Part shown: positions 8,830 through 17,412 of the stretch, in pieces
Layout: every line of letters begins with the position of its first letter
Numbering within the stretch: position 1 is the stretch's first letter
DNA from: Murimonas intestini
GTDB lineage: Bacteria; Bacillota; Clostridia; Lachnospirales; Lachnospiraceae
DNA length: 64,000 nucleotides
Assembly (NCBI GenBank): GCA_003148945.1
Contig: QGGY01000006.1
Location: 299,933 to 363,932 of the forward strand
Reading direction: 5' to 3'
Made by a program: the position numbers and the translations under genes
The notes under the pieces: model-generated
What the model was told of the DNA's origin: nothing
The model's input: the letters and a program-made list of their open reading frames with translations, nothing else
Databases searched by the model: none

Positions 8830-10134
8830 TTAAATAATTGAATAGAAATACAGCAGGCACACTGCTACAAGGATCCACATTACAGGGCGGATCTCTTTAA
8901 TTTTTCCAGATGCGATTTTCATGATCACATAAACAGGCAGGGCGGCACATATACCGTTTGCGATATTATTTCCAAAGATCGTAAATGCAATGCATACAAA
9001 GGCCGGAAACGCTTCTGTCATATCGTCAAAACGGATATTCTTCATGGCTCCCAGCATATTAATGCCAATGTACATAAGAACAGGAGCTGTGGCAGCCGAT
9101 GGTATCATCAGCGCTACCGGCGCCAGTATCAGGGCAAGGGCAAAGAAAACCGATGTAAAGATAACTGTCAGCCCTGTCTTGCCTCCTGCCTCCACTCCTG
9201 CGGAGGATTCCAGGTATGTTGTCATACTGGGCATGCCAAACAGTGCACCGAAGCTTGTTGCCACTGCATCCACCTTAAAGCATTTATCGATTCCCGGAAG
9301 GTTTCCGTCCTTATCCAGATAACCGGCCTTAGCTCCCACGCCCAGAACTGTGCCGAAGGTGGAAAAGAAGTCAGGCACAAACAGAGCGATCAAAAACGGG
9401 ATATATGCAAAATTCAAAGCCCCTGTAAAATCAATGCGCATAAACTGCTCCCCGATATTAGCCGGCATAGTAAAGAGGCTCTCAGGCAGCTTTGTCACTC
9501 CAAATGGTATACCAACAAGTGTCGTCAGGGCAATAGCTATGATCATGTCACCGGGTACTTTCCTGGATTTCAGGATGAGCAGGATCACAAATCCGATCAC
9601 AGCCACTATAACTGTTGGTGCGGTCAGGTCACCGAAGCCCAGGCTTTTCTTTGCCTCATTGGCGATGATCAGTCCGCAGCTCTTAGCGCCCAGAAGCGCA
9701 ATAAACAGGCCGATACCTGCGCTGACTGCATGCTTTAAGCTGACGGGGATGACCTTCACTACCGCCTCCCTCAGGCCCAGAAACGATATGGCAATGAACA
9801 GCACACCGCTCCAGAATATAACACCTGCCGCGATTTCAGGCGATATCCCGTCATTTGCGATCATGGCAGTCACGATACCCACGCTCCCCAGCCCCGGCGC
9901 CAGCGCAAAAGGCCTGTTCGTATAGAATGCCATGGCACAAGTCGTCAGGATGACAAGCAGTATTAATACAGTAAACATCACATGCTTATTAAGCCCTGCG
10001 GACTCCATCATATTCGGGACTGTAGCCAGCACATACGCCATAGTCACGAAGGTTGTGAGCCCGGCAAGCAGCTCGGTCCTCACATTTGTGTGGAACTCTG
10101 ATAATTTAAATCTCTTCTCCAACCACTGTTTCAT
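8830..10134 (-). CDS. Purine (adenine/guanine/hypoxanthine) permease, AzgA-like NCS2 family
   Basis: A 434-residue membrane protein with about twelve to fourteen hydrophobic segments. The N-terminus (LSEFHTNVRTELLAGLTTFVTMAYVLATVPNMM) is the mark of the AzgA/PbuG branch of nucleobase:cation symporters. So are FALAPGLGSVG around residue 75 and the later LFVPDFFSTFGTVLGVGAKAGYLD segment with TYLESSAGVEAGGKTGL. It probably imports adenine or hypoxanthine for the adenine deaminase encoded directly downstream. It is divergent from a LysR-type gene, and a palindrome lies in the shared promoter region. I found no purine riboswitch in the leader. Confidence 0.9.
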   Translation of the reverse strand: MKQWLEKRFKLSEFHTNVRTELLAGLTTFVTMAYVLATVPNMMESAGLNKHVMFTVLILLVILTTCAMAFYTNRPFALAPGLGSVGIVTAMIANDGISPEIAAGVIFWSGVLFIAISFLGLREAVVKVIPVSLKHAVSAGIGLFIALLGAKSCGLIIANEAKKSLGFGDLTAPTVIVAVIGFVILLILKSRKVPGDMIIAIALTTLVGIPFGVTKLPESLFTMPANIGEQFMRIDFTGALNFAYIPFLIALFVPDFFSTFGTVLGVGAKAGYLDKDGNLPGIDKCFKVDAVATSFGALFGMPSMTTYLESSAGVEAGGKTGLTVIFTSVFFALALILAPVALMIPSAATAPVLMYIGINMLGAMKNIRFDDMTEAFPAFVCIAFTIFGNNIANGICAALPVYVIMKIASGKIKEIRPVMWILVAVCLLYFYSII

Positions 10135-10243
10135 CTGTCTCTCTCCTTGCTTTTATTTTCTCCTTGTATTTCCTTGCTTCTCAGCTGTAATCATTGTAAA
10201 ATAAACATAATTGAAAGTCTAATTCATCTTAGCCATGACAGCG

Positions 10244-10258
10244 ATTCCAATTTGGAAT
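10244..10258. promoter_or_regulatory. Palindrome between permease and LysR genes, candidate LysR operator
   Basis: ATTCCAATTTGGAAT is a perfect 15-base palindrome containing the T-N11-A pattern recognised by LysR-type regulators. It sits 110 bases from the permease start and 75 bases from the LysR start, where a LysR activator site is normally found. Confidence 0.6.
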
Positions 10259-10332
10259 AAGAAAACCGGCAAGTAAATGAAATATTACGCAGCAGGATTC
10301 CATATACCCGGAATTTGAAAACGGAGATAACT

Positions 10333-11250
10333 ATGAATATACACGAACTGAACTATGTACTCTGTATCGCCAGGCATCAGAATATCACAAAAGCAGCCCA
10401 GGAGCTCTACATATCCCAGCCCACTCTCAGCAAACACCTGCAGAAGCTGGAACGTGACCTGGGCTTAAAGCTGTTTAGCCGCGTGGATAACTGCTATATT
10501 CCCACACATGCAGGCAGAAGGTATATGGAATACGCTGCAAAAGTCCTGGCTCTGACCCAGGACTGGGAGCACGAGCGCCAGGACCTGCTCTCCTGCAACG
10601 ACGGAGAATTAAATATAGCTATTCCGCTGATGCGCAGTTCCTGCATGATACCGCAGATCCTGCCGTCCTTCAGGAGACAGCATCCCAATATCCGTGTCAA
10701 CTTTCTTGAGGAGACACACGCCATCCAGGAACGGCTGCTGGACGATACCAGGATAGATTTTGCTATTTTCAGTGAGGACCGGCTTGACCCTAAGCTGGAC
10801 AGCGAGATCCTTGGCTGTGAGCCTGTCCTTCTTGCCGTCTCCCCGGATCATCCCCTCGCGGCCGGGCACCCTGATTTTCTGGCTGCCGGAGGGAATTACC
10901 CCCTGCTGGACTGGACGATGATATCAGACGCTAAATTTATCCTTCATTTCCCGGAACAAAATACAGGCGCCATCACACAGCGCCTGCTTGAAAAACACCA
11001 TATTAAACCAGGGATACCTTTTTATACCCGCAACACCCAGGCAGCGCTGCTGCTGGCCTCACAGAACCAGGGGATCTGTTTTGCCCCTGAGACTTATATC
11101 CGCAGCATGTCATTTGAGAGACCGCCTGTGTGCTTCTCACTTGGTGATGATGAAGCATTCACCACCACGATCCTGGCTTTCCGAAGAGGAGCGTACCTGA
11201 CTGCCTACGCCCAGGACTTCATTTGTATTGCAAAAGAGTATTTCAGTTAA
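10333..11250 (+). CDS. LysR family transcriptional regulator
   Basis: A 305-residue regulator with an N-terminal winged helix-turn-helix (MNIHELNYVLCIARHQNITKAAQELYISQPTLSKHLQKLE, residues 1-41), the LysR signature, and a C-terminal periplasmic-binding-protein-like effector domain from about residue 90. The ATG at 10333 was chosen because GGAG lies six bases before it. The TTG at 10315 has no ribosome site. It is divergent from the purine permease and adenine deaminase genes, with a T-N11-A palindrome between, so it probably controls that operon in response to a purine or related metabolite. The ligand is not readable from sequence. It converges on the DUF2461 gene. Confidence 0.9.
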   Translation: MNIHELNYVLCIARHQNITKAAQELYISQPTLSKHLQKLERDLGLKLFSRVDNCYIPTHAGRRYMEYAAKVLALTQDWEHERQDLLSCNDGELNIAIPLMRSSCMIPQILPSFRRQHPNIRVNFLEETHAIQERLLDDTRIDFAIFSEDRLDPKLDSEILGCEPVLLAVSPDHPLAAGHPDFLAAGGNYPLLDWTMISDAKFILHFPEQNTGAITQRLLEKHHIKPGIPFYTRNTQAALLLASQNQGICFAPETYIRSMSFERPPVCFSLGDDEAFTTTILAFRRGAYLTAYAQDFICIAKEYFS

Positions 11251-11262
11251 TTTAGTGGAATA

Positions 11263-11949
11263 CTATGGGCGCTCCGGCATCTTGAAATCTGCCAGTGCCC
11301 TGTTCAGGAAATCATTGAAGGGTTTCATGACTGCACATATCTCTCCTGCTTTTCTTATAAATCCCTCCCCATCCAGAATATCTTCATCCGCTATGTATGC
11401 TTCCAGATACCAGCTCTTATATTTCAGATACTCAGCCTGGGGATGTTCTTTGTCATATCCGGCCGGAACGTTCTTCAGCGCATTTCCCTTTACCTCAAAA
11501 AGCTCCTTAAACTGCGGATCACTGATAATATTTTCCCATTCCTCACCATGTGCCGAGATATGATCCCTCACCATGGCCGTGGCATCCTTAAACATATCTG
11601 CAAAAAGCCCGCCTCCAAGGAAGGAGCGTCCGCCCGGCCTGATCACAAGAAAATATCCCACCGGGACAGGCAGCTTTCCCCTTGAGGAGATATTTGCGCG
11701 GAAACACGGGTTATACGGAGATTTATCCTTGCTGAATCTTGTATCTCTCACCAGTTTAAAGGTCAGATCTTTTGGCTCATGTCCCAAGACTGACGGGTCT
11801 GCCTTGCCGATCTCACAGATCAGCTCACCTGTCAGCTGAAGGAATTCCTCATTTGCCGCCCTGTATTCCTCCTTATGCCCGTTATACCACTCTTTTGTAT
11901 TATTTTTCTCTAAATCTGCCAGATACTCCAGCATTATCTTCGTATTCAA
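11263..11949 (-). CDS. DUF2461 family protein
   Basis: A 228-residue cytoplasmic protein matching the DUF2461 (TIGR02453) family: an N-terminal LEKNNTKEWYNGHKEEYRAANEEF segment, then FKLVRDTRFSKDKSPYNPCFRANIS at about 65-90 and a GGGLFADMFKDATAMVRDHI region. The biochemical function of the family is not known to me. It overlaps the upstream sigma-factor gene by four bases (ATGA), so the two are translationally coupled. The coupling suggests a shared condition of expression but gives no specific role. Confidence 0.85.
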   Translation of the reverse strand: MNTKIMLEYLADLEKNNTKEWYNGHKEEYRAANEEFLQLTGELICEIGKADPSVLGHEPKDLTFKLVRDTRFSKDKSPYNPCFRANISSRGKLPVPVGYFLVIRPGGRSFLGGGLFADMFKDATAMVRDHISAHGEEWENIISDPQFKELFEVKGNALKNVPAGYDKEHPQAEYLKYKSWYLEAYIADEDILDGEGFIRKAGEICAVMKPFNDFLNRALADFKMPERP

Positions 11950-12806
11950 TTTAATTCCCCCTCTGCGATTGTCTTAAATTCTTCTGATCCCAGAAATCCC
12001 TCTATCCACTCCCTTGCTTTTGGGCTGGTGCGGTAAAAAGGCATATCCCAGAATACAAATGACAGATCATCTACTTTTTCCATTGCTTCCTTGCATTTTT
12101 TGAGGATTCCCTCATTTCCCTTTTCCATCACTGTATACTCCAGCCTGGCAGGATTGAGCCTGTGGGTGGCTGCCGCATAATTGATCCTCCGCTTGCACCT
12201 GCACATCCCCTTACCTGAGAGGCCGCAGTATTCCTCCAGAAAGGCCGCCATTTTTTCTTTCACCCGGGACAGGCGTTTTCTGTATGCTTCAGGAGTGATC
12301 TCCAGTATGTCGGCAGCTATCCTGCTGTCTACTTTCAGCATAGTGCCAAGAATATAAATGCATCTGCTCTCTTTATCAAGGCATTGGAGCATTACATTTG
12401 TACACGACATCTTAAGCTCCTCCTCCAGAATGGCCTGATCCACTCCCATAGTCATGTCAGGCACGTCCTTCTCCTTCCCGCTTGCTATATCCTCGCCATA
12501 ATACTCAAAACTGAGCGGATAACGCGAAAACATATTTTTCTTGTAGTCTTTCAGATGATTTACTGCGATCCTGAACACCCACGTGCTGAAGCTGCTCTCA
12601 CGCCTGAAGGAAGAGAGGTGTGTCATTACCTTGATCAGGATCTCCTGTGATGCATCTTCAGCGTCTGCAACCATGCCCAGCATCCTCAGGGACAGATTAA
12701 ACACCAGGTCCTGGATATCACCTATAATGAGCTCCAGCGCTTTCTTATCCCCTGCGATCGCCTGATCGATCAAAATTTCCATTTCTGTCTGTAATTTATT
12801 TTCCAT
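11946..12806 (-). CDS. Sigma-70 family (ECF-like) RNA polymerase sigma factor with C-terminal extension
   Basis: Residues 1-95 carry sigma region 2 (LVFNLSLRMLGMVADAEDASQEILIKVMTHLSSFRRESSFSTWVFRIAVNHLKDYKK) and about 130-185 carry region 4 (CLDKESRCIYILGTMLKVDSRIAADILEITPEAYRKRLSRVKEKM). After that comes a roughly 95-residue extension containing CGLSGKGMCRCKRRINYA, which could bind a metal or act as a sensor. The start is the ATG at 12806, with CAGGAGG ten bases upstream. The longer frame reading from 12884 has no such site. Total length is 286 residues, longer than minimal ECF factors. No anti-sigma gene is adjacent; the coupled downstream gene is DUF2461. Confidence 0.85.
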   Translation of the reverse strand: MENKLQTEMEILIDQAIAGDKKALELIIGDIQDLVFNLSLRMLGMVADAEDASQEILIKVMTHLSSFRRESSFSTWVFRIAVNHLKDYKKNMFSRYPLSFEYYGEDIASGKEKDVPDMTMGVDQAILEEELKMSCTNVMLQCLDKESRCIYILGTMLKVDSRIAADILEITPEAYRKRLSRVKEKMAAFLEEYCGLSGKGMCRCKRRINYAAATHRLNPARLEYTVMEKGNEGILKKCKEAMEKVDDLSFVFWDMPFYRTSPKAREWIEGFLGSEEFKTIAEGELN

Positions 12807-12904
12807 TATTTTTACCTCCTGATAATTAGACAGTCCCCGTCCGGATTTGTGACATATAAAATAGTAAATACACAGACCTGCCAAATAGTTACGAATAATA
12901 TAAA

Positions 12905-12940
12905 GCTAAAGCGCCTGAATTGCAATTCAATCCAGACGCC
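12905..12940 (-). terminator. Terminator of the ribokinase-like gene
   Basis: A hairpin GCGCCTG/CAGACGC (12911-12939) encloses the palindrome GAATTGCAATTC, with T-rich sequence on both sides. It lies directly after the stop codon of the sugar-kinase gene and separates it from the sigma factor. Confidence 0.7.
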
Positions 12941-12955
12941 TTTTGTCATTATTAT

Positions 12956-13843
12956 TTATTTCTGTGATGCCCTGATCACTTCCTCCATCATGGGTATGGA
13001 TGCAGCCGCACCTTTTCTTGAGACTGCAATGGCTGATGCTCTGGCGCACATATCCAGTATCTTCTCAATCTCCATGCCTTTAAGCAGTCCTGCTATGAAA
13101 TAGCCTGTAAATGTATCCCCGGCAGCCGTAGTGTCCACAGCCTTAACCTCATAAGCACTCTGCCGGCAGAGCTTTTCACTGTCCTGGTAAATGCAGCCGT
13201 CCCTGCCTAGTGTCAGCACCACTCTGGCCTGCGGAAACTTCTCCTTCATGACAGCCAGCACATCCTCAGGATTCTCCGTGCCTGCTATCTGGGCGCCTTC
13301 TATCTCATTCATGAGAAATATAGATATCTTTCCCATATCCACAGCCTCAAGCGCCTCATCCATAGGCGACGGGTTCAGGATAATGACCATATTCTTATCA
13401 TATGCCCTGTCTACCACATAGTCCAGGAGATTTATTTCATTCTGCAGGATCAGCAGATCACCTTCCCCAAAATCTTCCAGCACCCTGTCAATATATTCCT
13501 TTGTAAATGACCTGTTGCTGCCCCCATAGAGCAGAATGCAGTTCTGGGCTTCCTTGTCTACCTGGATAATCGTATGTCCGCTCTTGCCCTCTATCTTCTG
13601 GATATATCCTGTATCTACCCCATTCTCCTGGCACACTGCAAGGAGAGGCTCTCCCTCTTCCCCTATAAGTCCTGCATGAAAGACAGGCACTCCTGCTTTC
13701 GCCATGGCAATAGACTGGTTCAGACCCTTGCCCCCGCAAAATACTTCCATTTTTTTAGACGCCAGCGTTTCCCCGCCTTTCAGGATATGGTCTACTGTGT
13801 AGACATAATCCAGATTCAGTGACCCCATATTTAATACCTTCAT
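12956..13843 (-). CDS. rbsK: PfkB family carbohydrate kinase, ribokinase-like
   Basis: It transfers phosphate from ATP to a sugar, most likely ribose. The 295-residue protein has the ribokinase signatures: FCGGKGLNQSIAMAKAGVPV near residues 40-59 and DTTAAGDTFTGYFIAGLLKG near 240, which contains the catalytic aspartate and the anion hole. The ATG at 13843 was preferred over the upstream in-frame codon at 13858 because GGGAGGG lies six bases before it. It stands alone with its own terminator, and no ribose transporter is nearby, so ribose is the family default rather than shown by context. Other PfkB substrates (nucleosides, fructose derivatives) remain possible. Confidence 0.8.
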   Translation of the reverse strand: MKVLNMGSLNLDYVYTVDHILKGGETLASKKMEVFCGGKGLNQSIAMAKAGVPVFHAGLIGEEGEPLLAVCQENGVDTGYIQKIEGKSGHTIIQVDKEAQNCILLYGGSNRSFTKEYIDRVLEDFGEGDLLILQNEINLLDYVVDRAYDKNMVIILNPSPMDEALEAVDMGKISIFLMNEIEGAQIAGTENPEDVLAVMKEKFPQARVVLTLGRDGCIYQDSEKLCRQSAYEVKAVDTTAAGDTFTGYFIAGLLKGMEIEKILDMCARASAIAVSRKGAAASIPMMEEVIRASQK

Positions 13844-14049
13844 CTTTTTCCCTCCCATAATCTAATCTCTGCAGCATTCCGGCCCCAGAAAGCCTGCTTT
13901 CAGTGAAAACGATTTCTTAAAATGCTTTCTTCTATCGGTATTTTATAAGCAACACGTCAATAAGTCAACTCTCGTTTTTACTTTTCAGCAGAAATACCAG
14001 GATGCCCTGTTTGAAGCAATCACAGAGAACTGGCTCAGCACAGATGTAC

Positions 14050-14676
14050 TCAGCTATGTTTTACGGCATTTAGGACAAACGTGTGCCAGTTAATCATTTT
14101 CCACTTTTCTGCTTCTAAGCCATGCTTACTCAGCAGGACAATGATTTCCTTTTTCCCATAGATCCGGTAATCCCCGCTGTTTCCATACTGCAGCCCCCTG
14201 TTAAACAGCCATCGGACGGGGCCAACCGGAATTGTGGGGTCACCAAGCACCAGTGTTCCCCCTGGTTTTAAGACTCTTTTTATCTCTTCCAGCGCCGCAT
14301 CCGGGTCAGTATAATGGTGGAAAGAGGCATTGCAGATTATGATATCAAATATATCATTGCTGTATGGGAGCGCCGCCGCGTCTGCTGCCTTTAACTCCAC
14401 TCCCTTCCCCACTCTTTTTTGTGCTTCCCGGATCATTGCCTCTGAAATATCTACGCCCGAATATTCTGCCTCTCTATTTTTCTGAAGCATTCTGATAACA
14501 TTTCCATTTCCGCACCCCAGATCCAGTATCTTTCTCCCCTGAAGCTCCATAACCCTGCTGACGATCTCTGAGTACATACACTTCACAAATTTACCGTCAC
14601 TGCTGGAATCATACTCCTTTGCCTCCTTGTCAAAATACGACTTTGTTTTTTCCTGCATTCTTTTCTTTGTATTCAT
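14050..14676 (-). CDS. Class I SAM-dependent methyltransferase
   Basis: A 208-residue Methyltransf_11/25-type enzyme. The SAM-binding motif I is ILDLGCGNGNVIRML, followed by the acidic residue in YSGVDISEAM, then DAAALPYSNDIFDIIICNASFHHY and LKPGGTLVLGDP. The substrate is unknown. I chose the ATG at 14676, with AGGAGG about 12 bases upstream, because the upstream in-frame codons at 14703 and 14721 lie in or beside a palindromic operator (14707-14724). The same operator occurs before the tetR gene, so this methyltransferase is probably regulated by that TetR protein. Confidence 0.85.
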   Translation of the reverse strand: MNTKKRMQEKTKSYFDKEAKEYDSSSDGKFVKCMYSEIVSRVMELQGRKILDLGCGNGNVIRMLQKNREAEYSGVDISEAMIREAQKRVGKGVELKAADAAALPYSNDIFDIIICNASFHHYTDPDAALEEIKRVLKPGGTLVLGDPTIPVGPVRWLFNRGLQYGNSGDYRIYGKKEIIVLLSKHGLEAEKWKMINWHTFVLNAVKHS

Positions 14677-14706
14677 AGCTCTATAACCCCTCCTGTTGAT
14701 CATTGG

Positions 14707-14724
14707 TTGAACATGTGTCATTGA
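14707..14724. promoter_or_regulatory. TetR operator copy 1 (methyltransferase promoter)
   Basis: TTGAACATGTGTCATTGA closely matches TTGAACATATGTCAATGA at 15398-15415 before the TetR gene, differing at two positions. Both are followed by an ATTCAAT segment. This identifies it as a probable shared operator. Confidence 0.7.
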
Positions 14725-14752
14725 CTATAATTCAATATCCAGGTGTAAATTT

Positions 14753-14772
14753 CCCCGCCAGCATTGGCGGGG
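14753..14772 (-). terminator. Hairpin terminator after the TetR gene
   Basis: Perfect 8-base arms CCCCGCCA and TGGCGGGG with a 4-base loop lie about 24 bases past the tetR stop. The minus strand continues with AAATTT, a weak T tract. Confidence 0.65.
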
Positions 14773-14795
14773 CTTGCTTAAATCTACACTGTTAT

Positions 14796-15365
14796 TTATT
14801 TTAAGACTTTTAATACAAACTCCTTGAGGATCTCCAGTTTTTGGTCAGAATTCATCTCGCTGTCATTAATAAGCCCAATCTCACCATTCAGGATAAATAG
14901 GGCTGCCGCCCTGGCATCAGGCACATTAATTTCTTTTCTCTTTTTTAATTCCTCCAGGTAGGCAGCCACATACGGCAGAATAATATGCAGCATTTCCATG
15001 TCCAGCTGTCTGTGGAACAGCTCATTCCCCTTTTCATGGAAAAAACCTGCATATACATATGAACAGTCATCCTCTGCTTCCTGCCACACCTTCCCCAGTC
15101 TCTCAATGCACTCATTCACCGAAAGATCTGTCTGGCTGAAGACTTCAATAAAACTCCTGCTGCAGGACTGTGCATATTTTTTGACTGCTTCTTCATACAA
15201 AGCCTGTTTATTCTGGAAATAATGATAACACAGTCCTGACGCTACATTCATCTCCCTGGCTATATCTTTCATTGTTACAGCCTCATAGCCTCTCTCAGCA
15301 AAGACCTTCATGGCTGTGTCTATGATCTCCTGTTTCCTGACCTCCGGCTCTTTTGATATACGCAT
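14796..15365 (-). CDS. TetR/AcrR family transcriptional regulator
   Basis: A 189-residue repressor. The N-terminal DNA-binding domain is clear: RKQEIIDTAMKVFAERGYEAVTMKDIAREMNVASGLCYHYFQNKQALYEEAVKKY (about residues 10-65). The C-terminal ligand domain is divergent. GAGGTGAG lies directly before the ATG. A palindrome with core TTGAACATATGTCAA is located 33-50 bases upstream of the start, and a near copy lies at the promoter of the downstream methyltransferase gene. This suggests autoregulation and control of that gene. Confidence 0.92.
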   Translation of the reverse strand: MRISKEPEVRKQEIIDTAMKVFAERGYEAVTMKDIAREMNVASGLCYHYFQNKQALYEEAVKKYAQSCSRSFIEVFSQTDLSVNECIERLGKVWQEAEDDCSYVYAGFFHEKGNELFHRQLDMEMLHIILPYVAAYLEELKKRKEINVPDARAAALFILNGEIGLINDSEMNSDQKLEILKEFVLKVLK

Positions 15366-15397
15366 TTTCTCACCTCTGGGATAAATATATCACCTCA

Positions 15398-15415
15398 TTG
15401 AACATATGTCAATGA
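15398..15415. promoter_or_regulatory. TetR operator copy 2 (autoregulatory)
   Basis: TTGAACATATGTCAATGA, with inner inverted repeat TTGAACATATGTCAA, is located in the promoter of the TetR gene and is repeated with two changes at 14707-14724. Confidence 0.7.
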
Positions 15416-15497
15416 ATAATATTCAATCAACTATTCAGCATCAGCAGATCAATAGAGCTTTGCAGCTGTTTCTGGTAAATAGGATATTTCCCAATAT

Positions 15498-16136
15498 CTA
15501 TATAAGCTCCTTATGCCTGTATATATGAACCGAGATCTTCATGGAAATTAAAAGTACGGCTGCTCCTGCCATAAACAGCAGTACATTCTGCAGCAGCACG
15601 GGGATCATGTCTAAGAAGTCCGGTCTCAGATTTCCGTACTTTGCAAATGCAGCTAATGAGACAGGGGATGCCATTATGACCAACATAAAAAATATCTTTG
15701 TTTTGTCATATCCCAGTTTATATTGTAAAGGTACATAAATACTGTATACAACTGAAGCTCCCAGAAAAACCGCTAAAACACCAGTCAGATTCATACTCCC
15801 TACCTGAGGTATAAACAGAGATTCTATCCAGTAGATCAATACACAGTATACAAAGATCAAAATAAATACAATATACTTTGACTGTACGAGCCCCCTGCTG
15901 GGGTAAGGCGTAGAACACAGAAGCGCCGAGGCTTTGGAATACTGGTTTTCCTTCATAGATAAATTCTGGAAGAACATAAACTCTGAAAAAACCACAGCCA
16001 GCGCGAAACCCGTATACTGTGCAAATTCCGGCATTCTCCATCCTATAAACAATGGTATGCCTATTGCCATAAGTATAACTAACTGGGCATACTTCTTTGA
16101 AATCAGAATATCCTTCTTCACTAAATGGATAAGCAT
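15498..16136 (-). CDS. ABC-2 type transporter permease
   Basis: A 212-residue membrane protein with about six hydrophobic segments and the ABC2_membrane_5-like pattern (MLIHLVKKDILISKKY... with a FMFFQNLSMKENQYSKASALLCSTPYPSRGLVQSKYI segment between the second and third segments). It would pair with the ATPase encoded immediately upstream, with two bases between the frames, to form an exporter. It is the last gene of a three-gene operon headed by a GntR/YtrA-type regulator. The cargo is unknown; related systems respond to cell-wall-active peptides. Confidence 0.85.
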   Translation of the reverse strand: MLIHLVKKDILISKKYAQLVILMAIGIPLFIGWRMPEFAQYTGFALAVVFSEFMFFQNLSMKENQYSKASALLCSTPYPSRGLVQSKYIVFILIFVYCVLIYWIESLFIPQVGSMNLTGVLAVFLGASVVYSIYVPLQYKLGYDKTKIFFMLVIMASPVSLAAFAKYGNLRPDFLDMIPVLLQNVLLFMAGAAVLLISMKISVHIYRHKELI

Positions 16137-16138
16137 AA

Positions 16139-16996
16139 TTACTTCCCCCTTCCAATATAGGCCAGCATTATATCCTCAATATCAGGGCGTTCCGCCAGAA
16201 TATCCGGCATTCTCCGCCGCAGCTCATCCAGCCTTGCAGTGATTCCGCTAAAGCCATAGTCTGTGGCCTGCAGATCTAAGAACATCGCCCTGCTTTCATT
16301 ATCTAACCAGCTGATATCCCCTTTAACTCTCCTGTGCCTGTCCACCAGGACATCTTTTTCACAATCCAGTATTATCCGTCCACTGTCAATGAGTACAATA
16401 GTATCTGCTATTTTGTCCAGGTCTGAAATAATGTGCGTTGAAAAGAATACGCCCCGCCCGCCTTTTTTCATATATTCACCAAGGATGTCAAGGATCTGGC
16501 TGCGTATCTGGGGATCCAGCCCGCTGGTGGGCTCATCCATAATCAGCAGCTCGGCTTTATGGGAGAGCGCAAGTGCAAGAGCAAATTTCATCTTCATCCC
16601 TTTGGACAGAGTCGAGATTGTCTGTTTTCCGTCCAGCTTAAATAATTCCATATACATCCTGTAGTCTGCCTCACACCACTTGTCATATGCCGGGGCAACT
16701 ATGCTTTTCATCTCCGCCATTGACAGCTCGTCATAGAAATAACTGTCATCAAAGACAACACCGATCCTGTTTTTAAGAGACCTCTCATTTCCCTCCAGGT
16801 CTTTTCCAAATATCCTGATGCGCCCTGATTCCCTCCCGATAATTCCCAGTATAGCGCGGATGGTAGTTGTCTTTCCTGCCCCATTTGCTCCTATGAACCC
16901 TGTAATACATCCTTCCGGCAGTGTAAAACTCACATCCGTCAGTGAAAACTTATTATATCTTTTATTCAGACCTGTTACTTCTAAAATGTTATCCAT
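16139..16996 (-). CDS. ABC transporter ATP-binding protein (exporter, YtrB/BcrA-like)
   Basis: The 285-residue ATPase powers the permease encoded downstream. Walker A is GANGAGKTT (about residues 35-43), the signature is LSKGMKMKF, Walker B is LLIMDEPTSGLD, and the switch histidine is in FFSTHIISDLDKIAD. The C-terminal 70 residues form the extra domain typical of drug and bacteriocin exporters. The gene follows the GntR-type regulator by one base, so regulation by that repressor is almost certain. Confidence 0.92.
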   Translation of the reverse strand: MDNILEVTGLNKRYNKFSLTDVSFTLPEGCITGFIGANGAGKTTTIRAILGIIGRESGRIRIFGKDLEGNERSLKNRIGVVFDDSYFYDELSMAEMKSIVAPAYDKWCEADYRMYMELFKLDGKQTISTLSKGMKMKFALALALSHKAELLIMDEPTSGLDPQIRSQILDILGEYMKKGGRGVFFSTHIISDLDKIADTIVLIDSGRIILDCEKDVLVDRHRRVKGDISWLDNESRAMFLDLQATDYGFSGITARLDELRRRMPDILAERPDIEDIMLAYIGRGK

Positions 16997-16997
16997 A

Positions 16998-17372
16998 CTA
17001 TTCCTCCCCGTATAAGATATCCATCATTTCCTGCAGTTCTTCCTGGGGGATTCCCAGTGCCTTTGCATCTTTTATCATATCTGCCATCTTTTGTTCCACC
17101 ACGCGTCTTTTAGATTCTCTGAGCAGTTCAAGATTCCCGGTTGAGATAAATGTCCCTATTCCCACCTGCCGTGACAGAAACCCTTCATTCTCAAGCTCTT
17201 CATACACCCGGCGGATCGTCAGGACACTGACCTTCAGGTCATTTGCAAAGTTCCTGATAGACGGAACCGGGTCGCCGTCCCTCAATTCCCCGGAGAAAAT
17301 AGCTTCTTTCATCTGTTCCTTGATCTGCTGGTAGAGCGGCTGGTCTGATGTATTTGAAATAATAACCTTCAT
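16998..17372 (-). CDS. GntR family regulator, YtrA-like
   Basis: A 124-residue protein with a complete N-terminal GntR winged helix (QPLYQQIKEQMKEAIFSGELRDGDPVPSIRNFANDLKVSVLTIRRVYEELENEGFLSRQVGIGTFIS) and only a short helical C-terminus for dimerisation, which is the YtrA class. The ATG at 17372 was chosen by domain position and by GAGGGG about 12 bases upstream. It is first in an operon with an ABC exporter. A consensus promoter with a CTATA-N4-TATAG palindrome over its -10 region lies at 17413-17441, so autorepression relieved by an inducer is the likely logic. Confidence 0.92.
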   Translation of the reverse strand: MKVIISNTSDQPLYQQIKEQMKEAIFSGELRDGDPVPSIRNFANDLKVSVLTIRRVYEELENEGFLSRQVGIGTFISTGNLELLRESKRRVVEQKMADMIKDAKALGIPQEELQEMMDILYGEE

Positions 17373-17412
17373 TTTTTCTATCGCCCCCTCAGTGTGATGT
17401 TTCCATAAGCAC

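Noticed and set aside
10135..10243. Possible purine riboswitch before the permease
   Set aside because: I saw no conserved purine-aptamer loops or terminator in the leader, only the LysR-type palindrome further away.
13930..14100. Protein-like plus-strand reading (KYQDALFEAITENWLSTD and on) between the sugar kinase and methyltransferase
   Set aside because: No start or ribosome site exists, and its end overlaps the methyltransferase gene on the other strand. It may be a gene remnant but could be chance.
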